From NCBI GenBank assembly GCA_964019165.1, contig OZ025273.1, forward strand, positions 15,110,714 through 15,174,713: DNA of 64,000 bases, in the 5' to 3' direction. Made by a program: the position numbers and the translations under genes. The notes under the pieces are model-generated. The model searched no databases. It saw only the letters and a program-made list of their open reading frames with translations, and was not told the DNA's origin. This stretch comes from Mastigias papua (Eukaryota > Cnidaria > Scyphozoa > Rhizostomeae > Mastigiidae). How positions within the stretch are numbered: position 1 is the stretch's first letter; each line of letters starts with the position of its first letter. Below, in pieces: positions 43,999 through 55,449 of the stretch.

Positions 43999-44822
43999 AT
44001 GTCACACGGTATCTTGCCGGAGCGATTCAATGATGGTGATTTTCATTCTTGGCTTAACCACTTTGAGCGGTGTGCTATTGCCAATTCCTGGGATGCCACA
44101 AAACGCCTTGCCATGCTACCGGCATTTCTTCAAGGACCCGCTGCCACCTATTACGAATCCTTACCTCCTGAAGGGAAAGACACCTTCGCCCACTTGAGTG
44201 AACACCTTTTGGCACGTTTTTCGCCTCTGGTCGACCGAGAGCGTCACTATCGACAATTTGAGGAAATGACCCTGCGGCCATCCGAAGACCCTACTCTTTT
44301 TTGTGGCGCATGAAAGACTGTCTTCGCAGAGCAGAGCCTGATCTTTCCGAATCCGCTTTTGATGCCCTTTTACGCCGACAGTTTATGCGAGCTTTGCCCT
44401 CTGGGCTGAAACTGAAGCTATTGGAGTCTGATCCTACACCCACCCTGCCTACCATGCTTTCGTTTGCTCAACGATTTCTTGCCCTCCAGGACCTTCCTTC
44501 ACGTGGTGGTGATATCGCTGCATGTCTTGCCACACCTGGCCCTGCTCCTCCACATGTACCTGATGTTGCCAAGGTTACTGATGAGCAGCAACAACAGGAT
44601 GAGCGCCTTTCCAAATTACAATCAACAATGGAGGACTTGGTTGCGACAATGTCTGTTCTTTCGCCTAACAGCACTGCCTCAGAGCCAACCATTTGTTTTC
44701 GATGTCATAAAGAAGGTCATATCGCTCGCACCTGCCCATTGCGCCCAAGGAATCGTCGCCTACCACTGGAACCAAGACAGTCCAAGCCTCCATGTCCAGT
44801 GATCGACCGACAGTCCTACTAA
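43999..44822 (+). pseudogene. Gypsy B gag
   Basis: ATG 43999 (MSHGILPERFNDGDFHSWLN) follows the primer-binding-like site. The first frame stops near 44313 after RPSEDPTLF; the next frame continues LWRMKDCLRRAEPDLSES to 44822, so one frameshift at about 44303 breaks it. Capsid-like helices (FLQGPAATYYESL, EHLLARFSPLVDRERHYRQF) are followed by a zinc knuckle CFRCHKEGHIARTC (C-x2-C-x4-H-x4-C) and a basic tail. The protein forms the particle core. Confidence 0.85.
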
Positions 44823-44942
44823 TGTGTGCGGTGGCTATGGAGATTTGCCAGCATACTGTGCTAATCACCTAGCTATGGACAATACTTTCCGTAAGTCCTC
44901 TATTAATTTTCCGTCTTTAAACTTCCAAGGGGTGCCTCGTTA

Positions 44943-47267
44943 ATGGGTTGGAACGACGAGCACCCATCTATTTTTTATGTTGGATGTGTTTCTGATACTG
45001 CTGGCCGCAGCCAGATATCAGTGCCCCGCCAACCCCTTGTTTTTTGCGTCCTAGAAGGTGTGCAGTCTATTGTCAGTTCTCGTGTTTTTCAGCGTATCAA
45101 TGAGATTTCTGCACATACAAAACAACCTCCCCCTGTTATCCGAAACACATCCCATACTTGTTTCTCTATTACTGGGCAGCCTTTGAAGTCATCCTTTTCA
45201 ATAGCTGCCTCTCTTTCTTTCCCAGGGAGTGTATTTTTGTATAAGGGGGATTTCCTAGTCTGTGACAATGTACTATCACCTCTTGAGTGTATTCTTGGCT
45301 GGGATTTCCTCACTGCAAATCATTTGCAGCTTGCTGTATTGGGGGATTCTTATTCCCTTGTGGGCCCACATGGGGCTACCTCTATCACTCCTCTGCCTCA
45401 ACCTGTAAAGCCACCTGACCCACATATTTCATGTGTTTCATCCCCACTCAGTCCGGGTTGTGCACCAGTAGTTATGCAATCCTCTGACCATGGTCCAGTT
45501 TTTGTGACAGCTAAATCAGCTGTATCCATTCCTGCTAGAACTGAGTGTATTATTAATGCCCACATTCCTAAAAGTTGTAATGATTTAACTGGTATGATTT
45601 GCCCTCTAGGGGGTTCTAATGATCTGCCTTATTGTATTGCACATACTGTTAGCAAAGCTGTAGATAGAAAAGTTACTGTCAGGATTTTAAATTCATCTAG
45701 TGCAGATGTAGAATTTCATGCAGGGCAGAAGATAGCCAAGTTCTGGCCAGTTACTGAGTTAGTGAGTGCCCAGCAGACTTCTAGCTCAGTTCATAATTTG
45801 TGTGCCAGTTTGTCTGATAGCCTCACGATGGATAATAAAACACTTGAAGAGTTACCAAAATCTCTGAGTCCTACCCTATCTTCTAAAGACAAGCAGCAAG
45901 TTTTAGACACGTTAATCTCTTTCCCTGATGTTTTTAATGAAGGATTAGGTCATACATCAGTCCTATCTCATCACATTAATACTGGTAGTTCTCCCCCCAT
46001 TCGTCAGTATCCTCGGCGCTTACCATTTCATTACAGGGATGACATTAACAGGCAGGTACAAGACATGTTACACCAAGGTGTTGTCCAACCTAGTATTAGT
46101 CCCTGGTCATCCCCTGTCGTCCTTGTGAAGAAGAAAGATGGCTCTTATCGGTTCTGTGTCGACTATAGAAAACTTAACTTGGTCACTGAACAGGATGCTC
46201 ATCCCCTTCCCCGGGTTGATGACCTTCTAGATTCCCTAAACGGCAACTGTTTTTTTAGCACATTAGACCTCCGCAGTGGGTACTGGCAAGTGAGTTTGTT
46301 ACCAGAAGATCAACAGAAGACCGTATTTAGTACCCCTAGTGGACTTTATAAATTCCTCAGAATGCCTTATGGATTATCCACTGCTCCAGCTACTTTTGCG
46401 CGAGCCATAGGAATAATTTTATCTGGCCTTACATATGATATATGTCTCTGTTATTTTGATGATGTTATCATTTTCTCAAAATCTCTTGATGGCCATTGTC
46501 ATCGTTTACAGTCCGTTTTGCAACGATTCCGTGAACACGGTCTTAGGGTCAAGGCTTCTAAATGCTCTTTTGGTGCTGATAAGGTTGTTTACCTAGGCCA
46601 TTCGGTGCCACGTACTGGAGTGTATACTGATCCCGCTAAAATCCAAGCTGTTCATGACATGCCACCTCCTACTAATCTAGAACATCTTCGTTCCTTTTTG
46701 GGCCTTGCGGGTTATTATAGGAAATTCATTCCCAATTTTGCCTCTATAGCCTCCCCTCTCACTGAACTTACTAAAAAGGACGTAGCCTTTACATGGAATG
46801 ATTCCCATCAAGCTGCCTTTCTTCAAATTAAGCAGTGTTTGTGTTCAGCTCCCATTCTTGCTTACCCTCAACTTGATAAGCCATTTATATTGCAAACTGA
46901 TGCCTCTAATGTTGGTCTGGGAGCTGTTCTAACACAACTTGATAATTTTGGTAGAGAACGGGTAGTATCCTATGCTAGTCGCACCTTAACAGGTAGGGAA
47001 CAAAATTATGCTACTATGGAGAAGGAGGCTCTTGCTGTCGTTTTTGGTACTCGGTACGTCAGAGTGTACCTTTTAGGGAATAAATTTGAGCTGGCCACAG
47101 ATAATAGTGCTTTAAAGTGGCTTCATTCTCTTGCCCCGAAAGGTCGTATTGCTAGGTGGATAATGGATCTACAAGAATTTACTTTTACTGTTAGGCATAG
47201 GCCTGGTCACTCCAACCAGAATGCGGATGCACTTTCACGTTTACATAAAGACATCTCTATATACTAA
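44943..47267 (+). CDS. Gypsy B pol: protease-like, reverse transcriptase, RNase H
   Basis: This open frame has 774 residues. The protease-like part (residues 30-130) has the flap-side ILGWDFL, but where the DTG triad should stand the sequence reads CVLEGVQSIVSS, without the catalytic Asp. RT motifs follow: VKKKDGSYRFCVDYRKLN (near residue 395), STLDLRSGYWQV, MPYGLSTAPATF, CYFDDVIIFS (active site, near 505), VYLGHSV. RNase H has ILQTDASNVGLGAVL, TMEKEALAVVF and ATDNSALKWL, ending NADALSRL near the stop at 47267. The integrase expected next lies only at 49957 after a 2.7-kb interruption. RT and RNase H appear intact. Confidence 0.9.
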   Translation: MGWNDEHPSIFYVGCVSDTAGRSQISVPRQPLVFCVLEGVQSIVSSRVFQRINEISAHTKQPPPVIRNTSHTCFSITGQPLKSSFSIAASLSFPGSVFLYKGDFLVCDNVLSPLECILGWDFLTANHLQLAVLGDSYSLVGPHGATSITPLPQPVKPPDPHISCVSSPLSPGCAPVVMQSSDHGPVFVTAKSAVSIPARTECIINAHIPKSCNDLTGMICPLGGSNDLPYCIAHTVSKAVDRKVTVRILNSSSADVEFHAGQKIAKFWPVTELVSAQQTSSSVHNLCASLSDSLTMDNKTLEELPKSLSPTLSSKDKQQVLDTLISFPDVFNEGLGHTSVLSHHINTGSSPPIRQYPRRLPFHYRDDINRQVQDMLHQGVVQPSISPWSSPVVLVKKKDGSYRFCVDYRKLNLVTEQDAHPLPRVDDLLDSLNGNCFFSTLDLRSGYWQVSLLPEDQQKTVFSTPSGLYKFLRMPYGLSTAPATFARAIGIILSGLTYDICLCYFDDVIIFSKSLDGHCHRLQSVLQRFREHGLRVKASKCSFGADKVVYLGHSVPRTGVYTDPAKIQAVHDMPPPTNLEHLRSFLGLAGYYRKFIPNFASIASPLTELTKKDVAFTWNDSHQAAFLQIKQCLCSAPILAYPQLDKPFILQTDASNVGLGAVLTQLDNFGRERVVSYASRTLTGREQNYATMEKEALAVVFGTRYVRVYLLGNKFELATDNSALKWLHSLAPKGRIARWIMDLQEFTFTVRHRPGHSNQNADALSRLHKDISIY

Positions 47268-49956
47268 GATCCCTATATGATAATTTATGCCAAACCAATC
47301 ATATTGCTCGAAATTGTACCACGTGACCTGTTATCGCGCACACGATCTCCTCCCAGGGCATTCATTCCATGGCCCCCATATTTCTGTCAAGGGTGGCCAT
47401 TTGGGTCTACTACTTACATAAGAAGAGATCTGATTTTTATCATTTTTTTTGCCGAGTTATTCCACTTTCCTCTTATCGCCATTACCAGCAATTCTGTTGC
47501 TCCTCCCTGGTGGACCGCGTGTTGTCAGTTTTGCGAGCGGTCCTGTAGGACTAAGTAACTGTGTATGTTATCGCGAGGAGACTTTGGTTGCAGTTCTTCC
47601 AGGTAAGCCTGCTCTATTTTCCTGAAATGGTTTGATTTATGAATTTCTGTATTTCCTTTGTCCATTTCATCCGTATTCTACAATTGTGAGCCATTTATTC
47701 CCATATCTCTCTACGAGATTCAGCCACCTTTCTTCGGGGTATTACCGCAGCGACAATTCTTCTCCAAGTTGTTCGATTCTATGTACTAAATCACAGTGCT
47801 TTTACTGCTAATTTGTGAAAAGATATTCAACATATCTGTGACTTTGTATTCGGTGCTAGATTATGGCAGGTTGTTTGCTTTTCATGCCTATTTAGATGAC
47901 ATGGAATGGCTTGCTTGCTGCTTTCAGTTGGGAATGCTTTGATTAGGACTACTGTATAGTTGCTGTGTGACTTTGAGGATAATTTCGTCGTTCTGCTTCC
48001 AGTTTAGTGCTGTTTTCGCTTGATTTCATTTGCCCTGGAATCCTACTTTTCGAGGGTGATATCATCATGACAAATCTTCCCGAGCCATTCGATTCTCTCT
48101 GCTAAATCATAGTGCTTTTGCCGGTATGTTGTGATTAACCATATAGAGGGTATTTCATGTTGTATTTTGTGGTATATCATGGTGTATTTCTCTAACTTTT
48201 TACGCTTTGTTGCCTGACGGGATAACATTCGGGAAGCTTTCAGTTTGGGTTGCTTTTGCATGATGTGAAGTTCCAGTTTTACTTTGAGGAAAATAAATTA
48301 AGGCATGATAAAATATTGACCAGTAGCGTACTGAAATTGTTTTTTCTAACTTCTAAAGTTTCCCGTGTTTTTTCTGTATGAGGTTGTTCGTTGTGTTATC
48401 TACTATAACTCTGACAGGTTTGTAGCCCTCCCCCTTATAGTTTAAGCTATGAAGAGGCTGCTGTTCGTCTTTCATGTCAGGTGTGATTACAAGCAAACTA
48501 CATGACTTGCTAAGTTTCTTGAGTGTTAGCCATAAAACGTAATGGTATCCTTCAATCTTCATTCTGGTGTAGTTTCTCTAGAGACACGCGAGGGGATTCC
48601 CAAGTTCACCTCACGATCGCAGATACATTTGATCCTTTGTTTCCGAATAACTACATTATAGAATTGTGACTGCAAAGGGTTCTGGAAGTTGTTCGGCAGA
48701 TTCCTACTGGACTATTTAATAATTGCTGGGATTTTTAGCGTGCTGATCACTTTCAGTTATGCTAGGCCACTCTGACATTGTTTACAGTTGAGACCGGTCT
48801 GGGTTGAGATGTTGTTTGTAACTTCTACATAGCTCTTTATGTTTGCAACACAGTTATTTTAGGCTAGAGCTAGGATGTTATCAAATTTAGTCTGTGGATT
48901 ATTGCAGTTTGATACTCTGTCTCTGTTTCTTTTTCTTGCATTAGTTGAGGAAACAATCGTGTGCATTCTCTCCAAAATCTTGAGGGGCGTTTCGTATTAC
49001 TGTCAGTCCCCGTAGCTGATGCCTTACTTACTTCCAGTACAGTTTGTAGCTGAATCCCAGTACTCTTTACTTACAACACTTTTATATTCCTTTTCACTAT
49101 GGATCGTAGTGTAACTTTTGAGGAGTCAAATTAGGGGTTCCTGTATCCTGAATGTTTCTTTGCTGGAAAACAGTTGCTATAAATTCCATTAATGATTTCC
49201 ATAGATCATTCTGTACATGATGATTCAGTTTAAAGCGATTACTTACTATTAGATAGCACGATCATCGCTATTGTGTGGACTTGATTTTTCCGAGCCCCTA
49301 CCATCAACTCCCCCCACCCCAAATATGTAATTGAGAATACTGTAATTACTCGAAACCTGATTTGAAGATTAATATTCTATAGGATGTTACTTATACATAG
49401 CAGTATTCTTTCATTTTTATGAAGTAACACTATGGAGTCCTCTGAGCTGTTATAATTCGATACAAGCTAATTTAATTGCTAAGTAAAGCTAATATACCAG
49501 ATAACAAAGGACTACTGGATGCAACCATATTACAGGTTTATGGATCAGATTTAATTGTGTACCTGTATGGAGAAGATTTGTGATCACCCACTAGGTCATA
49601 GCCGTAGTCATTCCTGTCAGTTGATGGGCTATTTTTGTATATGTTATACACTGTTACAATTATACTACTAGATTTTCCAACACTCTCTATATTAGAAGTG
49701 AAGTATGCAGGAGACAATACTTGATGTAGCTCTTTAATGTCTCACTGTAAAGACCATTTTGAAGAATTATGTGCTTATTTCATATACAGGAGACTAGCTT
49801 AACATTGAAAGCCCGCTAAACGCGTGCTCCCCTATCCCCAGTTCAAAAGGTTACAGATTAGCCTTGGAAAGACTAACGCTGTGCCGCCATCAAAGCTGTA
49901 TGGTCTGCATTTGTGAGGAGGAAGAATCCACAAAGCTCGCATAGGATCAAGAGAAG
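47268..49956 (+). other. 2.7-kb non-coding interruption between RNase H and integrase of Gypsy B
   Basis: No frame with retroelement motifs is seen. A donor-like cttccag|GTAAGC at about 47601 and an acceptor-like tttcatatacAG at about 49790 would allow an intron of about 2.2 kb. A run of C (ccccccaccccaaa) occurs near 49310. It may be an unrelated insertion, but no terminal repeats or target duplication were found. Confidence 0.45.
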
Positions 49957-51296
49957 GTGACATCATGGGCCTCTGTCATGGAGCACGTGATCTTCGGCCT
50001 TGCATTGTGTAAATCGAGACAAATTATGAGAAAAAATTATGCAAACAATGCTCGGATACCTGCGCTAGGCTACGCTAAGCAAGTGCTCCAAGGTATTCAC
50101 AGTAGCCCGGCTGGAGGCCATTTAGGCATAACACGCACTACTTTCCGAGCTAAAGAACGCTTCTTCTGGCCCAGAATGGATGAATCGATTACTACATTCA
50201 TCACTACATGTCTTGAGTGTTCCCAGGGTAAATGCAACTCCAAGCTTACCAAAGCCCCCCTTAGGCCCATCCAAGTTAGCGAGCCATTCCTTTTTTGGGC
50301 TTTGGACTACATGGGTCCCATGCCAGAAACTGCACAGGGTAATCGGCACATATTGGTCATGATGGACCATTTCACCAAATGGTGTGAGGCGTTCCCCACA
50401 CAAGATCAAAAAGCATCGACTGTCGCTAAAACCCTTGTCTCCCGGGTTTTCTCGCGCTTTGGACCACCGACAGTGTTGCATTCAGACCAGGGACGAAATT
50501 TTGATAGTGCACTTATGCATGAGATATATAATATAATGGGCATAAAGAAATCTCGAACCACTGCCTACCACCCACAGAGCGATGGACAAGTGGAGAGGCA
50601 GAACCGGACCCTACAAGAAATTATTGCACATTTTGTATCAGCAAATCAATCTGATTGGGATCAATGGGTAGATCAAGCTGTATTTGCATATAATACAAGC
50701 GTGCATGCGTCGACAGGATTCTCTCCCTATGAACTAGTCTTTGGTCGTCCACCTCGCATGCCTTTAGAAGTAGAATTAGGAGTCCCAGTTTTTAATCCAT
50801 TAAGCCAGTCAGAGTATAGCCAGCCCTTAGGAAAGCTATTCAGACAGCTAACTCATTAGCCAGACAGCAGTTAGAAAAGTCTAGACAACAGCAATGTGCT
50901 TTCTATGACAAAGGTCACAAAAACTGGTCCCCATTTGACATCGGTCAGGCAGTCTGGTTGCGTCGTCCTAAATCCTGGAAGTTTGGGAGGAAATGGGTTG
51001 GGCCTTATAAGATTGTTTCCAGGAAGGGGGTTAACTACAACATTCGGTCTAATGCTGGAAGATCCCTTGTAGCTCACCATAACCAACTTAAGCCATGTCC
51101 CATACCATTAGACCATGGTCAGCCAGTTTGCCCAGCACCTGAAACACCGGGTATAGTTATTAGAGATGACCCACCTGTGGAACAGCAATTACAGGATGAG
51201 GCACAGGATGTGCAGGTCAGGGACACCGCTAGGCCCATCCGCCTTCATCAGATCATAAACCCACCAAGTCGATATGGAGAGTTTGTGGTACATTGA
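49957..51296 (+). pseudogene. Gypsy B integrase, one frameshift
   Basis: First frame (to 50859): the zinc region HSSPAGGH...CLECSQGK, then ALDYMGPMP (first Asp), VLHSDQGRNFDS (second Asp), AYHPQSDGQVERQNRTLQ (Glu), and ELVFGRPPRMP. At about 50845 the reading moves to another frame: QTANSLARQQLEKSRQQQ, the phrase YDKGHKNWSPFDIGQAVWLR, and the GPY/IF module KWVGPYKIVSRKG ... AHHNQLKPC, to the stop at 51296. The catalytic triad is intact; only the single frameshift divides it. A polypurine-like GTGGCGGAAGG precedes the 3' LTR. Confidence 0.9.
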
Positions 51297-51343
51297 ACCA
51301 GACATCCCTAGCAAAAAACAAAAAAAAATTAAGTGGCGGAAGG

Positions 51344-51618
51344 TGTAATATGTTATTTCCCCAGTATGATTGTGAAATCTGTCAGTGTACTCATATTGTC
51401 ATTGTGTATATGGCGTTGACTGTGTTGTATTATTTGTACACTGTTGGTATCTGTTTATTGTCTGATGTGTTGATTAGTACACTGTGTGTCGAGTAATGTA
51501 ACCTATGTTGAGTTAGATTTTAGTTCAGTTGTGATTAGGACATGAAGAAGTAAGAATGCAAACTCGTCTCTATCTGTGTACATTCTGCACTGCAAATCTG
51601 TGTACGTTCTGCACTACA
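51344..51618 (+). repeat. Gypsy B 3' LTR
   Basis: Second 275-bp copy of the outer LTR, followed by CAGG, the 4-bp target duplication. The near-identity of both LTRs indicates a fairly recent insertion. Confidence 0.95.
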
Positions 51619-52080
51619 CAGGGATCTACCCGAGAAATTGCGCATTTATGATTATTGTCTGTCAAGAGCTAGAAGGGTTGTTAAAAGTGCCTTTGGTATT
51701 TTTTCGAGTACATGGAGGTTTCTACGTCTCAAATACAAACACAACCAACTAAAGCAATACAAGGTATTCTTGCAGCAATATCATTACATAATTGGCTAAA
51801 GAAGCATAACGATTGTCAAAAATCTTACGGCCGTCTATATTGTCCACCTGGTTACATTAATTACGGTGATTGTCACCAAATTGTGCAGAAGGGGACATGG
51901 AGATAAGATATTTGTGAAGCAGGACCTTTGCCAGAAGTCAGTCAGACTGGACCAAAAAATTTTTAGAAGACTGCTGACAAATTTCGAGCATTTATGGCTG
52001 CTTTGTTGTTTCACCTCAGAATGAACTGCCTTGGCAGTATGCCTTTGTTAGACGAAGCACTTATGAGCCTGTTCAGTGAT
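51619..52080 (+). pseudogene. PIF/Harbinger transposase, C-terminal part
   Basis: Directly after the Gypsy LTR the frame reads RDLPEKLRIYDYCLSRARRV and SAFGIFSSTWRF, then in a second frame KAIQGILAAISLHNWLKK and YCPPGYINYGD, and in a third VSPQNELPWQYAFVRR before a stop. This is the end of a Harbinger transposase. It continues 42212-42754 across the insertion, with one copy of CAGG used. Frame changes show it is a relic. Confidence 0.85.
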
Positions 52081-52089
52081 CTAATAGGA

Positions 52090-53570
52090 AATTCCCACAA
52101 CACAAGTGAAGCATAGAGTTATTTAAAAATAATCGAAACCCTATATATATATATATATTCTAAGAAGTCCTTTAGGACAAATAAAAAATTTTGCGACAAT
52201 ATATAACTATATTTACTACTAATGACAATCGAAATTCTTATACATTTGCCACATGTGTTACATTTTCCAGATAATTTCTTGCGAAACCTCACAAAATCTA
52301 CAAAGAATAGCCATTATCGATTTATAACTGTGATTAAGTGCTAATTTTATTCTTGAATATTCATAGTATTTTATTCTAATGCAAATACAACAGAACTGAC
52401 CTGATATGAGCTTTGCTTTTCAAAAAGAATAATCGTTGATCCGTTTCTTTGGCGAAATGTGTAGCATTATATACAAATGCGAACTTCAAACACAATAAAC
52501 TAAAAGAAGACATATATAATCAAATAAAGCTCACAGATTAACATCAGTTACTGGCTCCTGCTGCTAAGCAACCTAATGCAGTATCAATTGCATTATCAGA
52601 TTTGCTAAGCTTTTTTGACAAGGGGTCAAATTTTGTGGTGGTTTGCCAATACTCTGGCTAAACAGGTCATCCGGCTGTTCCCTCTGGCATGCCGAAGTTG
52701 TAATTCGTCCATATTTTGTAGGTAAGTTATTTCAATACAAAATCACTTCTATCTTTTCACTTTTTTGGCCGTTTTAACGATTTTGACCCATACAAAGAAT
52801 GCATGTTTTCCTGCATGAAAATTTTTGCGATTGTATAGAGACTAGAGCCCACGTTGAACTTATTGTTGAGTCCAATTAGTGCTGTCTGTCATTCTCAATT
52901 GTTATAGCAACATTTGAGATACTGTCAGATACGGCGCAGTGGCGGATCAAGACATTCGCCACATCCGTACTTGCGGATGTCAGAATGTAGATCCTTCTGA
53001 AAATTCTTAAAGGTCTATTAATACATTTTAATGCTTAGGTATTTTTTACTATATGCTTTGAACTTTTAGATTGTTGCAACTGTTAGTTAAAGCTCGGAGG
53101 CATCCTTTGTAACCCGAATGATCTTTCCCATGGCATCTATCTGAATGTGCTTCAAACAACCACCTCGTTTTCATTTAACACTGCGATGCATTCCCCTCCC
53201 CCAGGGTAATCTCCAAACTTGACTACTTTACGGAGCCAATAAGATTCGTGGCGAATGTCAAAATTTTTTATAGTAAATTATAGCTGCCTGCGCTTATGAG
53301 ATCAAAGGTAAAACGTACCCACAAGAATGTTTGCGAATATCTGACGTCAAAGGAGATTTCAAGGGTAGAAAACGAATAGGAAAAATCAATGGGAGAAATG
53401 ATCTTGCGAATGTGGCGAAAGGAAGTGAGATCATGACGCAAAGCTAGAGAATGGAGATAGCCATAAGAACGTACGAGAATAAAGGCCTATCTTTATTGCT
53501 GTGGCTGCTCTGTTGACATGCCGGAGTAGAAGGTTTACAGCGATTGAAGTATTGAAAACTAGAAATTGGA
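52090..53570. other. Unassigned non-coding DNA
   Basis: A short TA microsatellite lies at 52141-52160. A phrase gcagtggcggatcaag at 52935 resembles hAT-type transposon ends, similar to caggggcggatctagg at 56636. No gene is supported. Confidence 0.4.
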
Positions 53571-53574
53571 AAAG

Positions 53575-53735
53575 TCCCAGCAAAGCATTTTCCAACTCTT
53601 GCATAAAATATCAAAGTTGAAGAAACTGGAAGTTTCTAATGGCATAGAAGAAGTCTTTTATAACAACCGACGCTCTCAGGACATGGACACTCAAAGGAGT
53701 GCTAGGAGTACCATGGTATCACAGGTATATGTTTG
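53575..53735 (+). repeat. Inverted repeat partner of 58535-58710
   Basis: Shared blocks include tctaatggcata(g/a)aagaagtc (53638; complement at 58655) and gtgctaggagtaccatgg(t/c)atcacaggtat (53699; complement at 58530-58562). The copies differ by indels. They bracket 4.8 kb of mixed repeats. Confidence 0.6.
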
Positions 53736-54533
53736 ACATTTGAAAACTTTGTTTATCGTTGATTATTTCTGATCCAATAGCAGGTATGCCCTCAGTTACC
53801 ACAGGAGACTTTCTATTGGGCAAGTTTACATAAGGTGATCTAGATTCCGTTTCTTCAAAGAGATTTTGTCTCCAGTTATTATCGGTGTTGGCATCTTTGA
53901 TCGGTGGACATTTGCTGACGCTTTGGACCTTCAACTTCCCCAATTCGAAGTTCCGTTCCCGTTTAAATTTTGCATAGATTGAGGTTACTGTTGGAAACGA
54001 GGCTGCGATCGTGGCTGAAACCTAGTCTGCGGCTGCTGGGACTGTGGCCCAAAGCGTGGTTGTGGAGTTCGATAGTTGCCATTTCTATGCGGGCAGTAGC
54101 GGACAACGTGACATACACAATAACAAAAATTACAGACAGGCTGGCCGTCAGTCGTGCGCAAATTGCGGCCAAGCGGCTGAAACTGATATCGAATTGGGCG
54201 GGCATTATTATTAGCGGAATTCTGAATAGCGGCAATTATATCAACTTTAGCTTGGTAGATTTCGCTACTATTGTCATTACCTTGGTAATATTCAGGGTTA
54301 TCAGTTGCAATGCAATTCATAGAGGTAGATTTAGATGATGACTGGGAAGTGGCTAAAGACATGAGGAGCTTTACTTGTCCCTCAAGCTCCTTGATCCTTT
54401 GGTCCTGTGCGGACTGATTTGAGGCCGTTACAGAATTTATCCCTGATGTCTTAGATACCGCTTCATGCAGCCGGGCAAGCTTTCCAGCTTCTGAAAATGA
54501 TGCAGGCTGGTTAAGGACGACGTGGGACTTCAA
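53719..54533 (-). pseudogene. Gypsy gag to protease remnant, minus strand
   Basis: The minus strand gives an open frame of 182 residues: HVVLNQPASFSEAGKLARLH, RIKELEGQVKLLMSL, RYQFQPLGRNLRTTDGQPVC and the zinc knuckle CNFCYCVCHVVRYC (C-x2-C-x4-H-x4-C; the usual Gly before His is Cys), then an Arg/Gln/Pro-rich tail. A second piece (53943-53719) has SPVVTEGIPAIG-like text. It is the nucleocapsid end of a Gypsy gag; RT and integrase are not present next to it. It may be of the same family as Gypsy A. Confidence 0.65.
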
Positions 54534-54731
54534 TAGAGAGTTTAAGCACCCACAACGGTAACGGAAACGGTAACGTTAGCTGATTCATTTCGTTAAAGTG
54601 CGCAGGCGCCGGTGGCTATCCCCATTCTGCTAACGTTTTGGCTTACTGTTCTGGAACCTTAACTGAGCACCCTTACCGTTTTGCCAGAGCATTAACTTTC
54701 TATCGCCTTTTTACGGAATTATTTAGACACC

Positions 54732-55302
54732 ATGGATTCCGAACCAACTTCATCTGCAACAGGGAAGGCTAGTGGGTAAGTTCTGTGATTTTTGCCTAAA
54801 TAATTTCCTGAAAGATGTCATAAATAATTTTTTTATCGTGCTTTAGTTTTTAAGAAAATTAGGCCCAAGCAGTTCGTAGAACACAAATATACTTTGGTAA
54901 AAATACTTGTAACCATAAATGTATTTTAGGAAAAGGTTTAAATGGTCAACAAAGCACGACGATTTGATACTGAGAGACATTTTAGCTTCTGAAATTTGGA
55001 GTACGAGAGCAGGGAGTTTAGAGAGAGGAGAAAAATGGAAAGTAATTGTAGAGAAATTGAACAGTATCGAAAATCCTAAATTTGGTACAAATTCAAGAGC
55101 TGTAAGGGAGCGATTTCAAGTTCTGTTTGATAAACGAAAAGTTACAAATAGAGAAGAAGAAAGGGCAAGCGGGATTTCACCAGAAGTTACAGAAATTGAT
55201 AAAATGCTGGATGAACTTATCAAGCTGTTTGAGTCTGCTGCAATTGAACAAAAGGCTGCAGCTAAAGATAAGGCGGACAATCATCATCATCATCATCATT
55301 AA
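54732..55302 (+). CDS. SANT/Myb-like DNA-binding protein with one intron
   Basis: Exon 1 is 54732-54775 (MDSEPTSSATGKASG), the intron 54776-54929 has GTAAGT and a TTTTAG acceptor, and exon 2 is 54930-55302, joining in frame to 138 residues. Exon 2 begins KRFKWSTKHDDLILRDILAS and has GEKWKVIVEKLNS, RAVRERFQVLFDKRK and REEERASGISPEVTEIDKML, the trihelix/SANT-Myb-like pattern of a protein family common in marine invertebrate genomes; such proteins accompany Harbinger-like transposons and help bind DNA ends. The C-terminus ends in six His encoded by a CAT microsatellite. No stop or frame break is seen, so it could be functional. The start ATG has ACC before it, a good animal context. Confidence 0.7.
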
Positions 55303-55449
55303 TTTATTTTCAGTAGGCTAAGTTAGAATAATAGCTACATAACAGTTAATTAAGGCCTACTCTAAATTACAAATATCTAAAATAAAATGTTATAAAAATG
55401 AAATTTACAATGTGTGTATATATACAAAAAGATTAAGTGATAAAAACGT

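Noticed and set aside
50517..50540. TATAATATA in the Gypsy B integrase as another promoter copy
   Set aside because: It lies in coding sequence of an unrelated retrotransposon; a chance match that shows the background rate of the nonamer.
55279..55299. Hexahistidine as a cloning-vector tag
   Set aside because: It is coded by a pure CAT microsatellite, followed directly by TAA and genomic-type sequence; no vector motif is near.
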